Below are positions 8,748 to 20,309 of a stretch of DNA of 64,000 nt, piece by piece. Under the pieces are notes generated by a model. The model saw only the letters and a list, made by a program, of their open reading frames with translations. It ran no database searches and was not told where the DNA came from. The position numbers were made by a program, and so were the translations under genes. The first letter of the stretch is position 1, and the number at the start of each line of letters is the position of its first letter. The DNA is from Pelomonas cellulosilytica (lineage in GTDB: Bacteria; Pseudomonadota; Gammaproteobacteria; Burkholderiales; Burkholderiaceae_C), in the NCBI RefSeq assembly GCF_021353265.1, contig NZ_JAJTWU010000015.1, positions 1 to 64,000 of the forward strand, given 5' to 3'.

Positions 8748-9130
8748 CGCTGCTCACCGGAGATCGCGGATCAGCGCGGATCGAGCCGGCGCGCCCGGCA
8801 TCGGCGTCAAGTCCCTCAGCTTGCCGGCCACCGGCGCCGTCACATCGTGCCGCGCCTGCCGAGTGCCTTCCACGGCCAGGGGCGGGCTCTTGGGAAGTTC
8901 GCGCCGCTGCGCCTGGCGAATGCTGAGGCCAGCAGATCGCCTGCGTTTCGCCGTCCTAGTCCTAGTCCTAGTCTTCCAGCTACATGAACGTGGTCCCCTC
9001 GGCCTTCGGCTGCTGCCGGTGGCGGTCGGCGTTCGATGGCCCGCGACGACACGGCTCGACGTGGGACGGCCGCGGCTGCCCCACGGCTATGCCGGTGTTT
9101 CGTGAGGGCGGTTGCCGGTTCGTTGAAAAA
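8748..9130. other. Intergenic stretch without a convincing gene
   Basis: Open frames here do not resemble known proteins. One visible feature is a triple CCTAGT repeat at 8955-8972. The stretch may be decayed coding DNA. The LexA box begins right after it. Confidence 0.4.
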
Positions 9131-9146
9131 CTGTATGGACATACAG
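9131..9146. promoter_or_regulatory. LexA (SOS) box upstream of the SRAP gene
   Basis: CTGTATGGACATACAG has the CTGT-N8-ACAG half-sites of the gamma/betaproteobacterial LexA operator. It lies 94 bases before the SRAP start. SRAP proteins are named for association with SOS response genes, so an SOS-controlled promoter here fits the function. Confidence 0.75.
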
Positions 9147-9240
9147 TACTATTCGGCGATCGAACTTCGAGCCACCAAGCCCAGGGGCGTGTCAAACGCC
9201 GCGGCGGCCACGGCCCGAGGGGACCGATCCACTCTGAACC

Positions 9241-10059
9241 ATGTGCTCGAACTACGAACCCGTCACCGACAACGCCCGGCTGCTGGCCAGCTTCGGCGTG
9301 ACGCTGCCCGAGCGCAGCGATGCCGCGCCGTACTGCAGCGCTGGGATCCTGGCGCCCTTCATCGTGCGTTCGGAAGTGAAGTCGCCGGATGCGATTGGCG
9401 AGGCAAGACTGGGGCTGTTGGGGCTGCTGCCAAGCTTTGCGACCGACATCGGGTTCGGCAGGCAGACGTACCACTGCAACAGCGAGACGATGAAGTCCAA
9501 GCCAGCCTTTCGGCAGAGCTGGTGGGCAGAGCGCCGCTGCGTGATCCCCGTGATGGCGATCTCCGAGTGGTGCTACGAGTCCGGCCGGCCCGAGATGTGG
9601 CAGATCCAGCGGGCCGATGGCGAGCCGATGGGGCTGGCGGGCCTGTGGAGTGAATGGACGAGTCCGACGAACGAGAAAGTTCTGTCGTTCACGATGCTGA
9701 CCATCAACGCCGACGGGCATGAGGTCTTCGGGCGGCTGAACGCGCCGGACCATGACAAGCGCATGTCCGTGATCCTGCCGATCAGCGCGCAGGAGCTGTG
9801 GCTCTACGGATCGCTCAAGGATGCCGAGCGGCTGCTGGCGCGTTATCCCGCTGACCAACTGCTCGCGGCGCCGCGGGAGTCGTCAGCGTCAGCACCGGTA
9901 CGGCGTGAGCCCAAGAGTTGGAGGGCGGTGCCCGACATGTTCGCGCCGGAATGGCATGCCATCGCTGCGGAGCAGCCGCCCAAAAGGGCAGGGCGCGTGC
10001 ATCGCATGCCGCCCCGACCGCCCGAACTCCCAGGCCCCACGACGGGCGAGCTTTTTTGA
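9241..10059 (+). CDS. yedK: SRAP / YedK-HMCES family abasic-site DNA-protein crosslinker
   Basis: 272 residues. Cys2 directly follows Met1 and is the residue that forms a thiazolidine crosslink with abasic sites in single-stranded DNA once Met1 is removed. Other active-site positions match: Asn80 in YHCNSETMKSKPAF, Glu109 in VMAISEWCYE, and His160 in INADGHEVFGRLNAPDHDKRM. The C-terminus (about 60 residues, basic, PKSWRAV... to GELF) is longer than the core fold. The LexA box upstream suggests SOS induction. Confidence 0.93.
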   Translation: MCSNYEPVTDNARLLASFGVTLPERSDAAPYCSAGILAPFIVRSEVKSPDAIGEARLGLLGLLPSFATDIGFGRQTYHCNSETMKSKPAFRQSWWAERRCVIPVMAISEWCYESGRPEMWQIQRADGEPMGLAGLWSEWTSPTNEKVLSFTMLTINADGHEVFGRLNAPDHDKRMSVILPISAQELWLYGSLKDAERLLARYPADQLLAAPRESSASAPVRREPKSWRAVPDMFAPEWHAIAAEQPPKRAGRVHRMPPRPPELPGPTTGELF

Positions 10060-10072
10060 TCAGGAGCCTCAG

Positions 10073-10348
10073 ATGCAACTCGACCTGAACAACGTGAACA
10101 GTATCGTGGCCTGGTGGCGGGTCTGGCCGGAACGGCACGACAGCTACCTGGACTACAAGCTCGGCACGAGTCCGGAGTTCGCTCCCACCATTCGTGCTGC
10201 GCGCCAGCTGATCGCGACCACGCCGGAGTTGCAGACGCTAAGGGTCCAGTCGCTCCAGGCAGAGCGCAACCGGCTGGCCCGGGGAGCTGAACTCGACGCT
10301 GAGGTGTCGGCGCGCGAGCTCAGGTATCGCGAGCTGGCGATGGCCTGA
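10073..10348 (+). CDS. Small conserved-looking protein of unknown function
   Basis: 91 residues starting MQLDLNNVNSIVAWWRVWPERHD. The ATG at 10073 has a GGAG site at 10063-10066, and the gene begins 13 bases after the SRAP stop, so it is likely co-transcribed and perhaps SOS-linked. The C-terminal half is a charged helix (LQAERNRLARGAELDAEVSARELRYRELAMA). No catalytic motif is visible. The family is not identified. Confidence 0.65.
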   Translation: MQLDLNNVNSIVAWWRVWPERHDSYLDYKLGTSPEFAPTIRAARQLIATTPELQTLRVQSLQAERNRLARGAELDAEVSARELRYRELAMA

Positions 10349-10418
10349 AGCGGCGCGGCACCGACAGGTGAGATGCCAACAGAGCAGTTGCCGTGGGTCT
10401 TGTTGACGACGCGGTATT

Positions 10419-10455
10419 GGGCTTGACGGTGCGTACTACCGTCAGGCCCTTTTTT
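10419..10455 (+). terminator. Rho-independent terminator
   Basis: GGGCTTGACGGT pairs with ACCGTCAGGCCC (11 of 12) around a seven-base loop and is followed by six T residues. It ends the SRAP-small protein transcript 70 bases after the last stop codon. Confidence 0.85.
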
Positions 10456-10524
10456 GTGAGGCGTCGCATGGGTCGGCGCGATTGGCCGGGCCATGGCGTC
10501 TGGGGGGAGTGATCAAGGACGGGA

Positions 10525-11010
10525 TCAGGCTTCGGCCGGCGTCTCAGCAGCTTTGGCGCGGGGCTTACGCGGAGCCGATGTCTTGGCCGCCGCTCTTTTT
10601 TTTGCAGCTGCCTTCGGTGCTGCCGCGGGTTTGGCCTTCTTCGGAGCTGCAGCCTTGGGAGCCTTCGCTTTGCTGGACGCGGGCTCAGCCGCCTTGTCGA
10701 TCAGGAAATCTCCCAGCACCTTGCCAGCGGCCAGAGCCTGGCGAATCCATTCAGGGCGCTTGCCCATGCCGCCCCAGGTGTTGCCGGCGCCGTCGGCGTA
10801 CTTCGGCGGTTTGGCGACTTTGCTTGCCTTGGTGCCAGTCTTTGCGCTGCGCTGTTTTATTGTGCTCGACGCACCGAACAATTGCTCTGCCGTCAGTCCG
10901 TACTTGGCGATGTCCTTGCGGATGCGCGTGATGACTTCAGACTGGATGGACGCCGCTTCCTTTTGAAGACGTTCGATCTGCGACAGGATGCTCGTGAGGG
11001 ACTTCGCCAT
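10525..11010 (-). CDS. H-NS-family nucleoid protein with a Lys/Ala-rich tail
   Basis: 161 residues from the ATG at 11010 (MAKSLTSILSQIERLQKEAA). An in-frame upstream extension of 17 residues is not H-NS-like. Residues about 1-60 form the coiled-coil oligomerisation region. The DNA-binding motif is at about 75-95 (KYADGAGNTWGGMGKRPEWI, equivalent to the H-NS C-terminal loop). After it comes a tail of about 60 residues rich in Lys, Ala and Pro that resembles eukaryotic histone H1. Such tails are known in burkholderial H-NS proteins. It may help silence horizontally acquired DNA. Confidence 0.88.
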   Translation of the reverse strand: MAKSLTSILSQIERLQKEAASIQSEVITRIRKDIAKYGLTAEQLFGASSTIKQRSAKTGTKASKVAKPPKYADGAGNTWGGMGKRPEWIRQALAAGKVLGDFLIDKAAEPASSKAKAPKAAAPKKAKPAAAPKAAAKKRAAAKTSAPRKPRAKAAETPAEA

Positions 11011-11693
11011 CTGAGGGGCTCCGATTGGTCTTGTGTGAGTCGTGCACGGGAACGCGTGCACCGGGCAGGACCATACCGCATTGCTGAAGACGAGGTCGTT
11101 GAGTGTTGGGCTTTGTGGCGGCGGCTGGCGCGCGATTGCATGAGTGCCGCAGCGCTGATCAGGGCGGCCAGGTCGGTTCCAAGCAATACAACACCATGTC
11201 GCCCGGCAGTCGACGAAGTCCTACTACAGCCCGATCGACGCCGGCTTCACAACGGCCGCGACTGCAGCCAACGACCAGAGTTCCACGGCAGCGCTTGGCA
11301 GTGGCCGCCAGGCGTCGACCGCCGCACGCTCAGCAGGGCGGCGACTTGGCCGGGCGCATGCAGCACACCCTTCATGGGACCACCGCGACCCCGACTGGCT
11401 AGATCATTTTTTGGCCCCCTTCGATATCGGTTTGGATATGTTGTCGTTGCGGCTCCGAGGGAGTTGCACCTCACGCCAATCCATCACTGAAGGTCCCCTG
11501 GGGGAAACCAGAGGAGGGGGAGCGTTTGGGCGCCAACAATGATTCCGCGGCGCGTGGCTGAGCCACTGGAGCGCGCCGGCTTGGCACGCATGGGTGCGGC
11601 ATCGCTGCTGGTTCCCCGTCTTGCCACGTGGCGGGCTCCCGGCGGATTGACCGTTGCCAGCCGCTTCCTTCCCCTTCTTACGCAGGAACCGAC
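11011..11693. other. Intergenic region before the xylan-debranching genes
   Basis: About 680 bases with no frame resembling a known protein. It must hold the promoter of the H-NS gene at its left end and the promoter of the GH115 gene at its right end. No repeat or RNA structure stands out. Confidence 0.4.
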
Positions 11694-14603
11694 TTGATCT
11701 CGCGCAGACAGATGTTGATGGCCCCCTTGATGGCTGGGCTGACCGGCAGCGTGCTGGCGTCGGCCGTTCGCTTCGAGCGCGGCGGCGGTGCCTTCGCCAT
11801 CGCGACGTCCCAGTCCACAACGCCGGTCTGGGTAGATCCTTCCGACCACAAGGGTGTGGCACGCGTTGCGCATGACTTCGCTGCCGACGTGGCCCGCGTG
11901 ACCGGCGCCGCGCCGCCCACTGTCAGCACGCGCGGCACGGGCGTACGCCGCGCCATCATCGTCGGCTCGCTCGACCGGAGTCCTCTGGTGCAGGATCTCG
12001 TGCGCCGCGGCAAGCTGGACGTGAGCGGCGTGGCCGGGCAATGGGAGGCCTGCGTCGTGCAGACCGTTGCGCAGCCCTTCCCGGGCGTCGACGAGGCGCT
12101 GGTGATCGCCGGCGCCGACAAGCGCGGCACGATCTACGGCGTCTACGACCTGTCGCGCAGCATCGGCGTCTCGCCCTGGTATTGGTGGGCCGATGTGCCG
12201 GTACGGCGCCGGGCGGGGATCTGGCTTGATGCCGGCCGACGCGTGCAGCGCTCGCCGGCCGTGAAGTACCGTGGCATCTTCCTGAACAACGAAGCGCCCT
12301 GCCTGTCTGGCTGGACCGCCGAGAAGTTCGGCGGCATGAACTCGGCCTTCTACGCCAAGGTGTTCGAGCTGCTGCTGCGCCTGAAGGCCAACTACCTGTG
12401 GCCGGCGATGTGGAACAACGCCTTCGCCGACGATGACCCCCGCAACGCCGAGCTGGCCGACGAGTACGGCATCGTCATGGGCACCTCGCACCACGAGCCG
12501 ATGAACCGGGCGCACAAGGAGTTCACCAGCCGCCGCGAGCACATCGGCAACGGCGAGTGGAACTACGTCAGCAACGGCGACGCGGTCCGCGAGTTCTTCC
12601 GCGAGGGTGCGGCGCGCAGCAAGCAGCACGAGCTGCTCGTGACGCTGGGCATGCGCGGCGACGGCGACGTGGCGCTGGAGGGCACTGGCGGTCTGCAGTC
12701 CGACATTCGGCTGCTGGAGCAGGTCATCGCGGACCAGCGCCAGCTGCTCGTCGAGCAGACCGGCAAGCGCATCAAAGATATCCCGCAGGTCTGGGTGCTG
12801 TTCACCGAGGTGCAGAAGTACTACGACGCGGGCCTCAAGCTGCCGGCCGACGTGACGTTGATGTTCTCGGACGACAACGTCGGTTACCTGCGCCGCCTGC
12901 CCACTGCGGCCGAGCGCACCAGCCGCACCGGCGGCTTCGGCATCTACCACCACATGGACATGAACGGCGGCCCGTTCTCGTACAAGTGGACGAACACCAA
13001 CCCGCTGCCCAAGCTTTGGGAGCAACTCAACCAGGCGCTGCACCATGGCGCCGACCGCATCTGGATCAGCAACGTCGGCGACTTGAAGCCGCTGGAGCTG
13101 CCGATCGAATTCTTCCTGGCGATGGCCTGGGACCCGGCCGCGATGGGTCGCGACAAGCTGCAGGCCTGGACCGAGGCCTGGGCCGCGCGCGACTTCGGCG
13201 CGGAGCATGCACGCGACATCGCCCGACTCGCGTCGCGCTACGCCAAGGCCAACGCCTGGCGTAAGCCCGAGGTGCTCAAGCCCGACACCTATAGCCTCGA
13301 ACACCATGACGAGGCGCTACGCCTGTCGCGCTTCTGGGGTGAGCTGCGTCGCGACGCCGAAGGCGTCAACACGCGACTGCAGCCCGACCAGCGCGCGGCC
13401 TACTACCAGTTCGTGCTGCACCCGGTGCGTGCCTGCGCCAACCTCAACGAGCTGCTGCTGGCCGCCGCGCGCAACCAGCGCTTCTCGCGACAGGCTCGCG
13501 CCAGTGCCAACGACGAGGCGGCCCTCGTGCGCCGGCTGTTCGCCGAGTCGCGTCGCATCCGTGACACGTACAACCTGGAGCTGGTGGGCGGCAAATGGAA
13601 CCACCTGATGGACCAGACCTACCTCGGGTACTTTGACTGGTACCAGCCCACTGCCGACATCCCTCCCGCCGTCACCGAGCTGGACCTTCCCGACGACGCG
13701 CGCTTCGGCGTAGCCGTGGATGGCTCGGTGCAGGGCTGGCCCGGCTACTACCTACCGCCCACGCTCCCCACCTTCGACGGGCTGCTGCGCAACACCAGCT
13801 GGCTCGAGGTCTTCCCGCGTGGCAAACGGCCAGCGCCGGTGCAAGTGACCGCTGAGCAGTCGTGGATCCGGCTGCGAGCGGTGCCGGCGTTCTCCGCCGG
13901 TAAGGACGACGTGCGCCACGAGGTGAGCATCGACTGGGCCAACGTGCCCGAGGGCAATGCCAGCGGCAGCATCGTCGTGACTGACGGCCGAGAGCGCGTC
14001 ACCGTCGGCGTTCGCGTGGCCGGCGCGACGGTGTCGCAGCGCGACGCCGCGCGCGGCGCCTGGGGCAGCCTCGGCGCGCCGTTCAGCATCCCGGCCGACG
14101 GCTTCACGCGCAACGTCGAGGCCCGCGGCGTGCGCTGGCTGCCGCTGCCGGACTACGGCCGTGTGGAGGTGGCCATGACGCCGGAGCCTGTCACCGCCGC
14201 CTCCTTCGCCGACCCGCGCCAGGCACCCCGCCTGCACTATCCCCTCTTCGTGGGCGGCGCGGGTGAGTTCAACGTCGATGTGATCACCGCGCCCACGCTG
14301 CGCATCGACCCGGCCCATGAACTGTCGCTCGCGCTGTGGGTGGACGACGGCGCGCCCATCGTCCGCAGCGTGTTCAACCCGCAGGAGCGCGAGTCGCAGG
14401 AGTTCCTTGGCCGCCAGCATGACCTCAACGCCCGCGCCGACATGCGCGTCATGCGATTCAAGCTGCGCATCGACACGCCCGGTCGCCATGTGTTGACCGT
14501 CGCGATGGTCGACCCCGGCCTCGTGCTGCAGCAGCTCATCGTCTACCGCGACCGCCTGCCGGCGTCCTACTTCGGCCCACTGCCGCAACGCCTCGAAGCC
14601 TGA
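11694..14603 (+). CDS. GH115 alpha-glucuronidase (xylan alpha-1,2-glucuronidase)
   Basis: About 969 residues, normal for GH115, enzymes that remove (4-O-methyl)glucuronic acid side chains from glucuronoxylan. The TTG at 11694 follows an AGGAA site (11684-11688) and gives an N-terminus ISRRQMLMAPLMAGLTGSVLASA with a twin-arginine pair, so a Tat signal is likely. The family pattern includes RGIFLNNEAPCLSGW, NYLWPAMWNNAFADDD, YGIVMGTSHHEPM and FGIYHHMDMNGGP. The C-terminal third is the beta-sandwich part. The GH51 gene follows after two bases, so the two are translated together. Confidence 0.92.
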   Translation: MISRRQMLMAPLMAGLTGSVLASAVRFERGGGAFAIATSQSTTPVWVDPSDHKGVARVAHDFAADVARVTGAAPPTVSTRGTGVRRAIIVGSLDRSPLVQDLVRRGKLDVSGVAGQWEACVVQTVAQPFPGVDEALVIAGADKRGTIYGVYDLSRSIGVSPWYWWADVPVRRRAGIWLDAGRRVQRSPAVKYRGIFLNNEAPCLSGWTAEKFGGMNSAFYAKVFELLLRLKANYLWPAMWNNAFADDDPRNAELADEYGIVMGTSHHEPMNRAHKEFTSRREHIGNGEWNYVSNGDAVREFFREGAARSKQHELLVTLGMRGDGDVALEGTGGLQSDIRLLEQVIADQRQLLVEQTGKRIKDIPQVWVLFTEVQKYYDAGLKLPADVTLMFSDDNVGYLRRLPTAAERTSRTGGFGIYHHMDMNGGPFSYKWTNTNPLPKLWEQLNQALHHGADRIWISNVGDLKPLELPIEFFLAMAWDPAAMGRDKLQAWTEAWAARDFGAEHARDIARLASRYAKANAWRKPEVLKPDTYSLEHHDEALRLSRFWGELRRDAEGVNTRLQPDQRAAYYQFVLHPVRACANLNELLLAAARNQRFSRQARASANDEAALVRRLFAESRRIRDTYNLELVGGKWNHLMDQTYLGYFDWYQPTADIPPAVTELDLPDDARFGVAVDGSVQGWPGYYLPPTLPTFDGLLRNTSWLEVFPRGKRPAPVQVTAEQSWIRLRAVPAFSAGKDDVRHEVSIDWANVPEGNASGSIVVTDGRERVTVGVRVAGATVSQRDAARGAWGSLGAPFSIPADGFTRNVEARGVRWLPLPDYGRVEVAMTPEPVTAASFADPRQAPRLHYPLFVGGAGEFNVDVITAPTLRIDPAHELSLALWVDDGAPIVRSVFNPQERESQEFLGRQHDLNARADMRVMRFKLRIDTPGRHVLTVAMVDPGLVLQQLIVYRDRLPASYFGPLPQRLEA

Positions 14604-14605
14604 CT

Positions 14606-16192
<1,587 letters not shown>

Positions 16193-16279
16193 CCGGCGGA
16201 GCCGTCATCCCGGATGAAGTTGCCCCGGCCTGCACATCACGTGGGCGACGACGGCTTGGGATCGATTTGCAGACCGGGT

Positions 16280-16810
16280 TCATGCAGTCGAAGTGGCGGC
16301 ATGCAAAAGGTAGCCGCGTCGATGCGCCGCTTCGCGAATGGCCGACGCCATCTCAACTTCGCTGCGGCCGCCGCTGATGGCCTTTCCCGAACCGAAATCG
16401 AAGTGAGGAACCGAACGGATGCCCGCAGCGGCAGATCTGGCGACTTCCTCTGCGACCTGGTGGTGCATCGCGGGATCCAGCGCGATGGCGGGGGGGCCTG
16501 GCGATCGAATCCATGGTTGACGGCGACGTCCGCAAGCACATCGACGTCTGCGATGTTGCGCGCATCGAGGAAGTAGGCGTCGGTGATGGCGATCGCGAGT
16601 TGATGTTGGGTTCCGCGCGCTGCCGCGGCCAGAAGGAGCGCGTGAGCCGGCTGCGTCGGATACGTCCACAGTTGTCGACTGAGATCGAGACCGAAGCCTG
16701 AGGCGCGCGCCTCGGCCTCGGGCCGCGCAAACGACGCCTTCGGATCGGTCACGCCATATCGGGCACGAAGCAGGTCGGGTATGTAGAGCCGCGTGGCGGG
16801 TGCGTCGGGA
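16280..16810 (-). pseudogene. DsbA/FrnE-like oxidoreductase remnant, truncated and frameshifted
   Basis: Minus-strand sequence from about 16805 reads [20 protein letters not shown]... to AITDAYFLDARNIADVDVLA and VNHGFDR, resembling the helical middle of DsbA-family (FrnE/HCCA isomerase-like) proteins. At a run of seven G (16490-16496) the frame shifts and continues as PPAIALDPAMHHQVAEEVAR... and GIRSVPHFDFG to the stop near 16280. The N-terminal thioredoxin portion with its active site is missing. It meets the equally truncated HxlR fragment head to head. Confidence 0.65.
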
Positions 16811-17172
16811 AGCAGCTCGATCGCATCGCCGACAAGTGGAGCCTCTACATCATTGCGACGTTGCGCACCGGAACCCGACGGTTCAATGAGTTGAGGCGCG
16901 AGGTCGAAGGCATCTCCCAGCGCATGCTGACGCTGACATTGCGTGGGCTTGAGCGCGACGGCTTGGTCACTCGAACGATGTTTCCGACGATTCCGCCTCG
17001 CGTGGACTACGAGCTCACCGAACTGGGACAGACGCTGCTGGAGCCAGTGATGGCGCTGGTGGCCTGGGCGGAGAAGAACAAGCCGGTCATCGCGGAAGCG
17101 CAAAAGCGCTTCGATGAGGCGCCCGAACCGTTGCAAGCCTCTGGTCGAGGCACGGTGCATCGGCAGCTTTGA
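16811..17172 (+). pseudogene. HxlR-type regulator missing its N-terminus
   Basis: The frame reads [20 protein letters not shown], then [20 protein letters not shown], then [20 protein letters not shown] and [19 protein letters not shown], a clear HxlR winged helix. Upstream of 16811 the frame has no HxlR-like sequence and no suitable ATG. The usual first 10-25 residues, the promoter and the start are gone. A TTG at 16861 is too far inside to give a functional domain. HxlR regulators usually sit divergent from an oxidoreductase they control, which is what the neighbouring remnant was. Confidence 0.65.
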
Positions 17173-17291
17173 CGATCGCGGGCTGTTGCCCACGCCGCCT
17201 GCACGACAGGGCGCTCGGGGACCTTGCCGTCGAAGAGCGACGGGAGATGGGCGCGACGGGTTCCGAGGGAGGTGGGAAAGTCGCGCCGGCT

Positions 17292-17600
17292 TCAGCGGCC
17301 CGCAAAGCGTGCGGGCACCAGTTGCTCGGCGCGTACGTCGAGCGCGTCGACGTCGTCTGGACGCGTGCTGCCCAGGCGGCCGTGTGACCGAGAGCAAGCG
17401 CCGTCTGAATGCCGTGGGCCGTCGAGGCCAGCACACCCGAAGAAGTCGGGAACGGCAGGGTCGAAGCCGACGACCGGGGAGCCGTCGGTACCGAAGACGC
17501 GCGGACCAGCCAGCGGTGGTGCGTTCGGAGCACGATGCAGCCGGGGACGGTCTCGAAGCGGTACACGGCAAAGGCCGCATCCGGCCCCCCTGAGATTCGG
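17292..17600 (-). pseudogene. FAD-dependent (DAO-type) oxidoreductase C-terminal remnant
   Basis: Across two minus-strand frames the sequence reads AAFAVYRFETVPGC..., VFGTDGSPVVGFDPAVPDFF, GIQTALALGHTAA and AEQLVPARFAGR, ending in a stop at 17292. This is the order of the C-terminus of glycine/D-amino-acid oxidase-like flavoproteins (PVVGFDP...GIQTAPALG...PARF). At least two frameshifts separate the pieces and the N-terminal FAD-binding part is absent. Confidence 0.6.
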
Positions 17601-17682
17601 CCCAGCTCAGTCGTGTTTGGACAGCCATGACCACGGGTTGAAACCATGTCCCGAACGGCTTTTGAACGCTACAGTCCCCCGC

Positions 17683-17688
17683 AGGAGG
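17683..17688 (+). promoter_or_regulatory. Shine-Dalgarno that decides the TonB receptor start
   Basis: A perfect AGGAGG lies 11 bases before the ATG at 17700. It argues for that start instead of the ATG at 17646. Confidence 0.5.
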
Positions 17689-17699
17689 CTGAAAGCACC

Positions 17700-20309
17700 A
17701 TGCCAACGCACCCTGGAGCTCTGCGCCGCGGTGCCCACCCGGACGTGTGGGCGGCTTGGGGTTTTGCCCGATCGGCGGCGGTGGCCGTCATCGGATCGAT
17801 AACGTTCTCCAGCACTGCGCGCGCGCAGTCGGTCAGTGCGCTGCCCTCGGTACTGGTCCAAGGCAGCCGCGCAAGTCTCGAGTCGGCGGACAGGCGGCGT
17901 CGCATGGACGTCGACATCGTTGATGCGGTCGCCGCCGGCGACATTAACAAGTTGCCAGACGCTAGCGTGGGTGATGCGCTGCAGCGCTTGACCGGCGTGC
18001 AAGTGCAACGTGACCGTGGCGAGGTGTCGAGCTTCGCGGTGCGTGGGCTGGTCCAGGTGGAATCGCTGCTCAACGGGCGGGAGATCTTCAGCGCCGGCGG
18101 CGCTCGCACGCTGGATCCCTCCCTTATTCCGTCTGAGATGCTGGCGGGTATCGATGTCTGGAAGACCTCAGCTGCGTCGCGCCTGGAAGGCGGCATTGGC
18201 GGCACCGTGGACCTGCGCACGCGCCGTCCGTTGGACTTCCCCGGGCCGATGACGCTGCTCTCGTTGCGGGTCCCTTATGCGGAACTCGCAGCGCGTGGCA
18301 CGTTGCAGGGATCGCTCTTGTGGAGCCGGCGCGAGGCTGTTGGTGAGGGTGTCGTGGGTCTGTTGTTCAATGCGGCGCAACAGCGGCGCGCTTTCCGTGA
18401 GGACCAGAAGAGCACCGGCGCCCCGACGCTGCGAAGCGATCTGGTGCCCGGCATCGCCGTCGTGGCACCGGCCGGCAGCACCGAGAGCGCGAGCCAAGGC
18501 TGGAGAACGCGCCAGGGTGCCAGCGCCTTGCTGCAGTGGCAGCCTGGGCCGCACGCCGAGTTGCTGGCCGAGCTTCACGTCGCCGGCCTGCGCACGCGGC
18601 AGGACACACTGCAGGTCAACGCCGGTGCAGGCACCGGCTTCGAGCCCGGCAGCGTGGCGCTGTTCGACGGCAGCCGGGAGCTGCGCCGCGTCACGTGGAC
18701 CGATGCGCCGGTGACGATGCTTGGTTTTGCGCGCGATACGCTGGGCCGTACTCGGCAGCTGGCGATCACGGGTTATTTCGATGACGATCGCGGTCGCTGG
18801 TCGGCCGATGCCAGTCACTCGCGCGCCCGCGACGAGCTGTTCTTTTCCGGTCCGGTACTGGCTGGCCGCGCGGCCCGCTTCACGCACGACCTGGCGTCGC
18901 GTGTGCCTAGTACGACGCTCGACGCCGGACTGCTGGACCCGGCCCATCTCGCGTTCACATCGCTGGCATATCGGGTGCGGCCCTTTGTCGGCGAGCTGAC
19001 GGCGCTGCGCATCGATCGCACGCTGCATGTCGATGCCGGCGGACTTGAGCAACTCGCCTTCGGTTGGCGCGGCGCCTGGCGTCGCGCCAACAACGGCAGC
19101 GGCTTGGTGTTCGGCGATGTAGGTCTCGTCGGCAAGAACGCCGCGCAGCTGCCGGACCGCACGCAGCCCTATCCGCTCCGTCACTTCCTCGACGGCCACA
19201 GCGTCAGCATCGACCAGGTGATCATGCCCACGCTGGCCGATGCGCGTGACCCGGCCGGTCTGCGCCAGGCGTTCGGCGTCAGCACTCCGCTGCCGACAGA
19301 TGGGGCAGCGCTGGGCACCTGGCGCATCGCCGAGCGCAGCGACGCGCTGTACTTGCAGGCCGACGGCCGCCATGGTGCTTTCGACGGACACGCGGGGCTG
19401 CGCGTCGTGCGCACGTCGCTGATGGCACGGGGGGCGCAGTCCCAGCCGTCCAGCGGTGGCGTGGTGCCGCGGCAGGACGATGCCCACACGACCGACACGC
19501 TGCCCAGCCTGGTGCTGCGCTGGCGGGCCAGCCAGAGCTTGCAGTGGCGGGCCGCGTGGTCGCGCACGATCACTCGGCCGGGCTTCGACCAGCTCTCGCC
19601 GTCGCTCACGCTGCTGCCCAACAGCGTGAACGCGGCGCTCAACACCGGCGCTGCGGGCAACCCTGCACTGCGGGCGGTGCGTTCGAGCAACGTCGACCTG
19701 GCCGTCGAATCAGCGCCGGGTCTGCCCACCGCGTGGTCGGTGACGGCGTTCTGGCGCCACGTCGACGGGTTCATTGCCAGTGCCAGCCAGCCGGAGTCGC
19801 ACGATGGCGGGGTGTATCAGGTGACACGGCCGTACAACAGCGATCCGGCGCGCGTGCGCGGCGCCGAGTTGGCCGGACAGTGGTTTGCCGACGAGTGGTT
19901 GCCTGGTGCTGGCCTGCGCGCCAACTACACGCTGGTGGCCAGCCACACGCCCGACCGTCGGCTCGGATACGAGGTGCCGCTGCAGAACCTCTCGCGCCAC
20001 AGCGTGAACCTCATCGGCTCTTACGAACGTGGCCCCTGGAGCGGGAGGCTCGCCTGGAACTGGCGCAGCCGCTTCCTGTCCGGCAGCACCAGTGGGGTCG
20101 GCATTGGCGCGCTGCCCGTCTACTCGCGCGCCTACGGCTGGGCCGACGGCACCCTGGCGTGGCAAAGCCCGGGTGGACTGACGCTGTCACTGGAGGGGGC
20201 GAACCTGCTGCGTACGCTACGGCTGTCCGACTACGGCAGTGCCACCCTACCGCAGAGCGCCTGGGTCAATGACCGGCAGTGGACGCTGGCCTTGAGCGTG
20301 TCGCTGTGA
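17700..20309 (+). CDS. TonB-dependent outer-membrane receptor (glycan-locus type)
   Basis: 869 residues from 17700, with a signal segment ending near [17 protein letters not shown]. The plug domain starts with the [17 protein letters not shown] region and contains the typical D(I/V)[28 protein letters not shown] and [17 protein letters not shown]. The remainder is a 22-strand barrel ending in an aromatic-poor LALSVSL. The [13 protein letters not shown] pattern is common in receptors of polysaccharide utilisation loci in Xanthomonas-like bacteria. There is no STN domain. Likely imports oligosaccharides released by the GH115/GH51 pair. Its stop overlaps the kinase start. Confidence 0.92.
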   Translation: MPTHPGALRRGAHPDVWAAWGFARSAAVAVIGSITFSSTARAQSVSALPSVLVQGSRASLESADRRRRMDVDIVDAVAAGDINKLPDASVGDALQRLTGVQVQRDRGEVSSFAVRGLVQVESLLNGREIFSAGGARTLDPSLIPSEMLAGIDVWKTSAASRLEGGIGGTVDLRTRRPLDFPGPMTLLSLRVPYAELAARGTLQGSLLWSRREAVGEGVVGLLFNAAQQRRAFREDQKSTGAPTLRSDLVPGIAVVAPAGSTESASQGWRTRQGASALLQWQPGPHAELLAELHVAGLRTRQDTLQVNAGAGTGFEPGSVALFDGSRELRRVTWTDAPVTMLGFARDTLGRTRQLAITGYFDDDRGRWSADASHSRARDELFFSGPVLAGRAARFTHDLASRVPSTTLDAGLLDPAHLAFTSLAYRVRPFVGELTALRIDRTLHVDAGGLEQLAFGWRGAWRRANNGSGLVFGDVGLVGKNAAQLPDRTQPYPLRHFLDGHSVSIDQVIMPTLADARDPAGLRQAFGVSTPLPTDGAALGTWRIAERSDALYLQADGRHGAFDGHAGLRVVRTSLMARGAQSQPSSGGVVPRQDDAHTTDTLPSLVLRWRASQSLQWRAAWSRTITRPGFDQLSPSLTLLPNSVNAALNTGAAGNPALRAVRSSNVDLAVESAPGLPTAWSVTAFWRHVDGFIASASQPESHDGGVYQVTRPYNSDPARVRGAELAGQWFADEWLPGAGLRANYTLVASHTPDRRLGYEVPLQNLSRHSVNLIGSYERGPWSGRLAWNWRSRFLSGSTSGVGIGALPVYSRAYGWADGTLAWQSPGGLTLSLEGANLLRTLRLSDYGSATLPQSAWVNDRQWTLALSVSL

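Noticed and set aside
8955-8972. CCTAGT triple repeat as a CRISPR or regulatory array
   Set aside because: Only three six-base units with no spacers; a chance microsatellite-like run.
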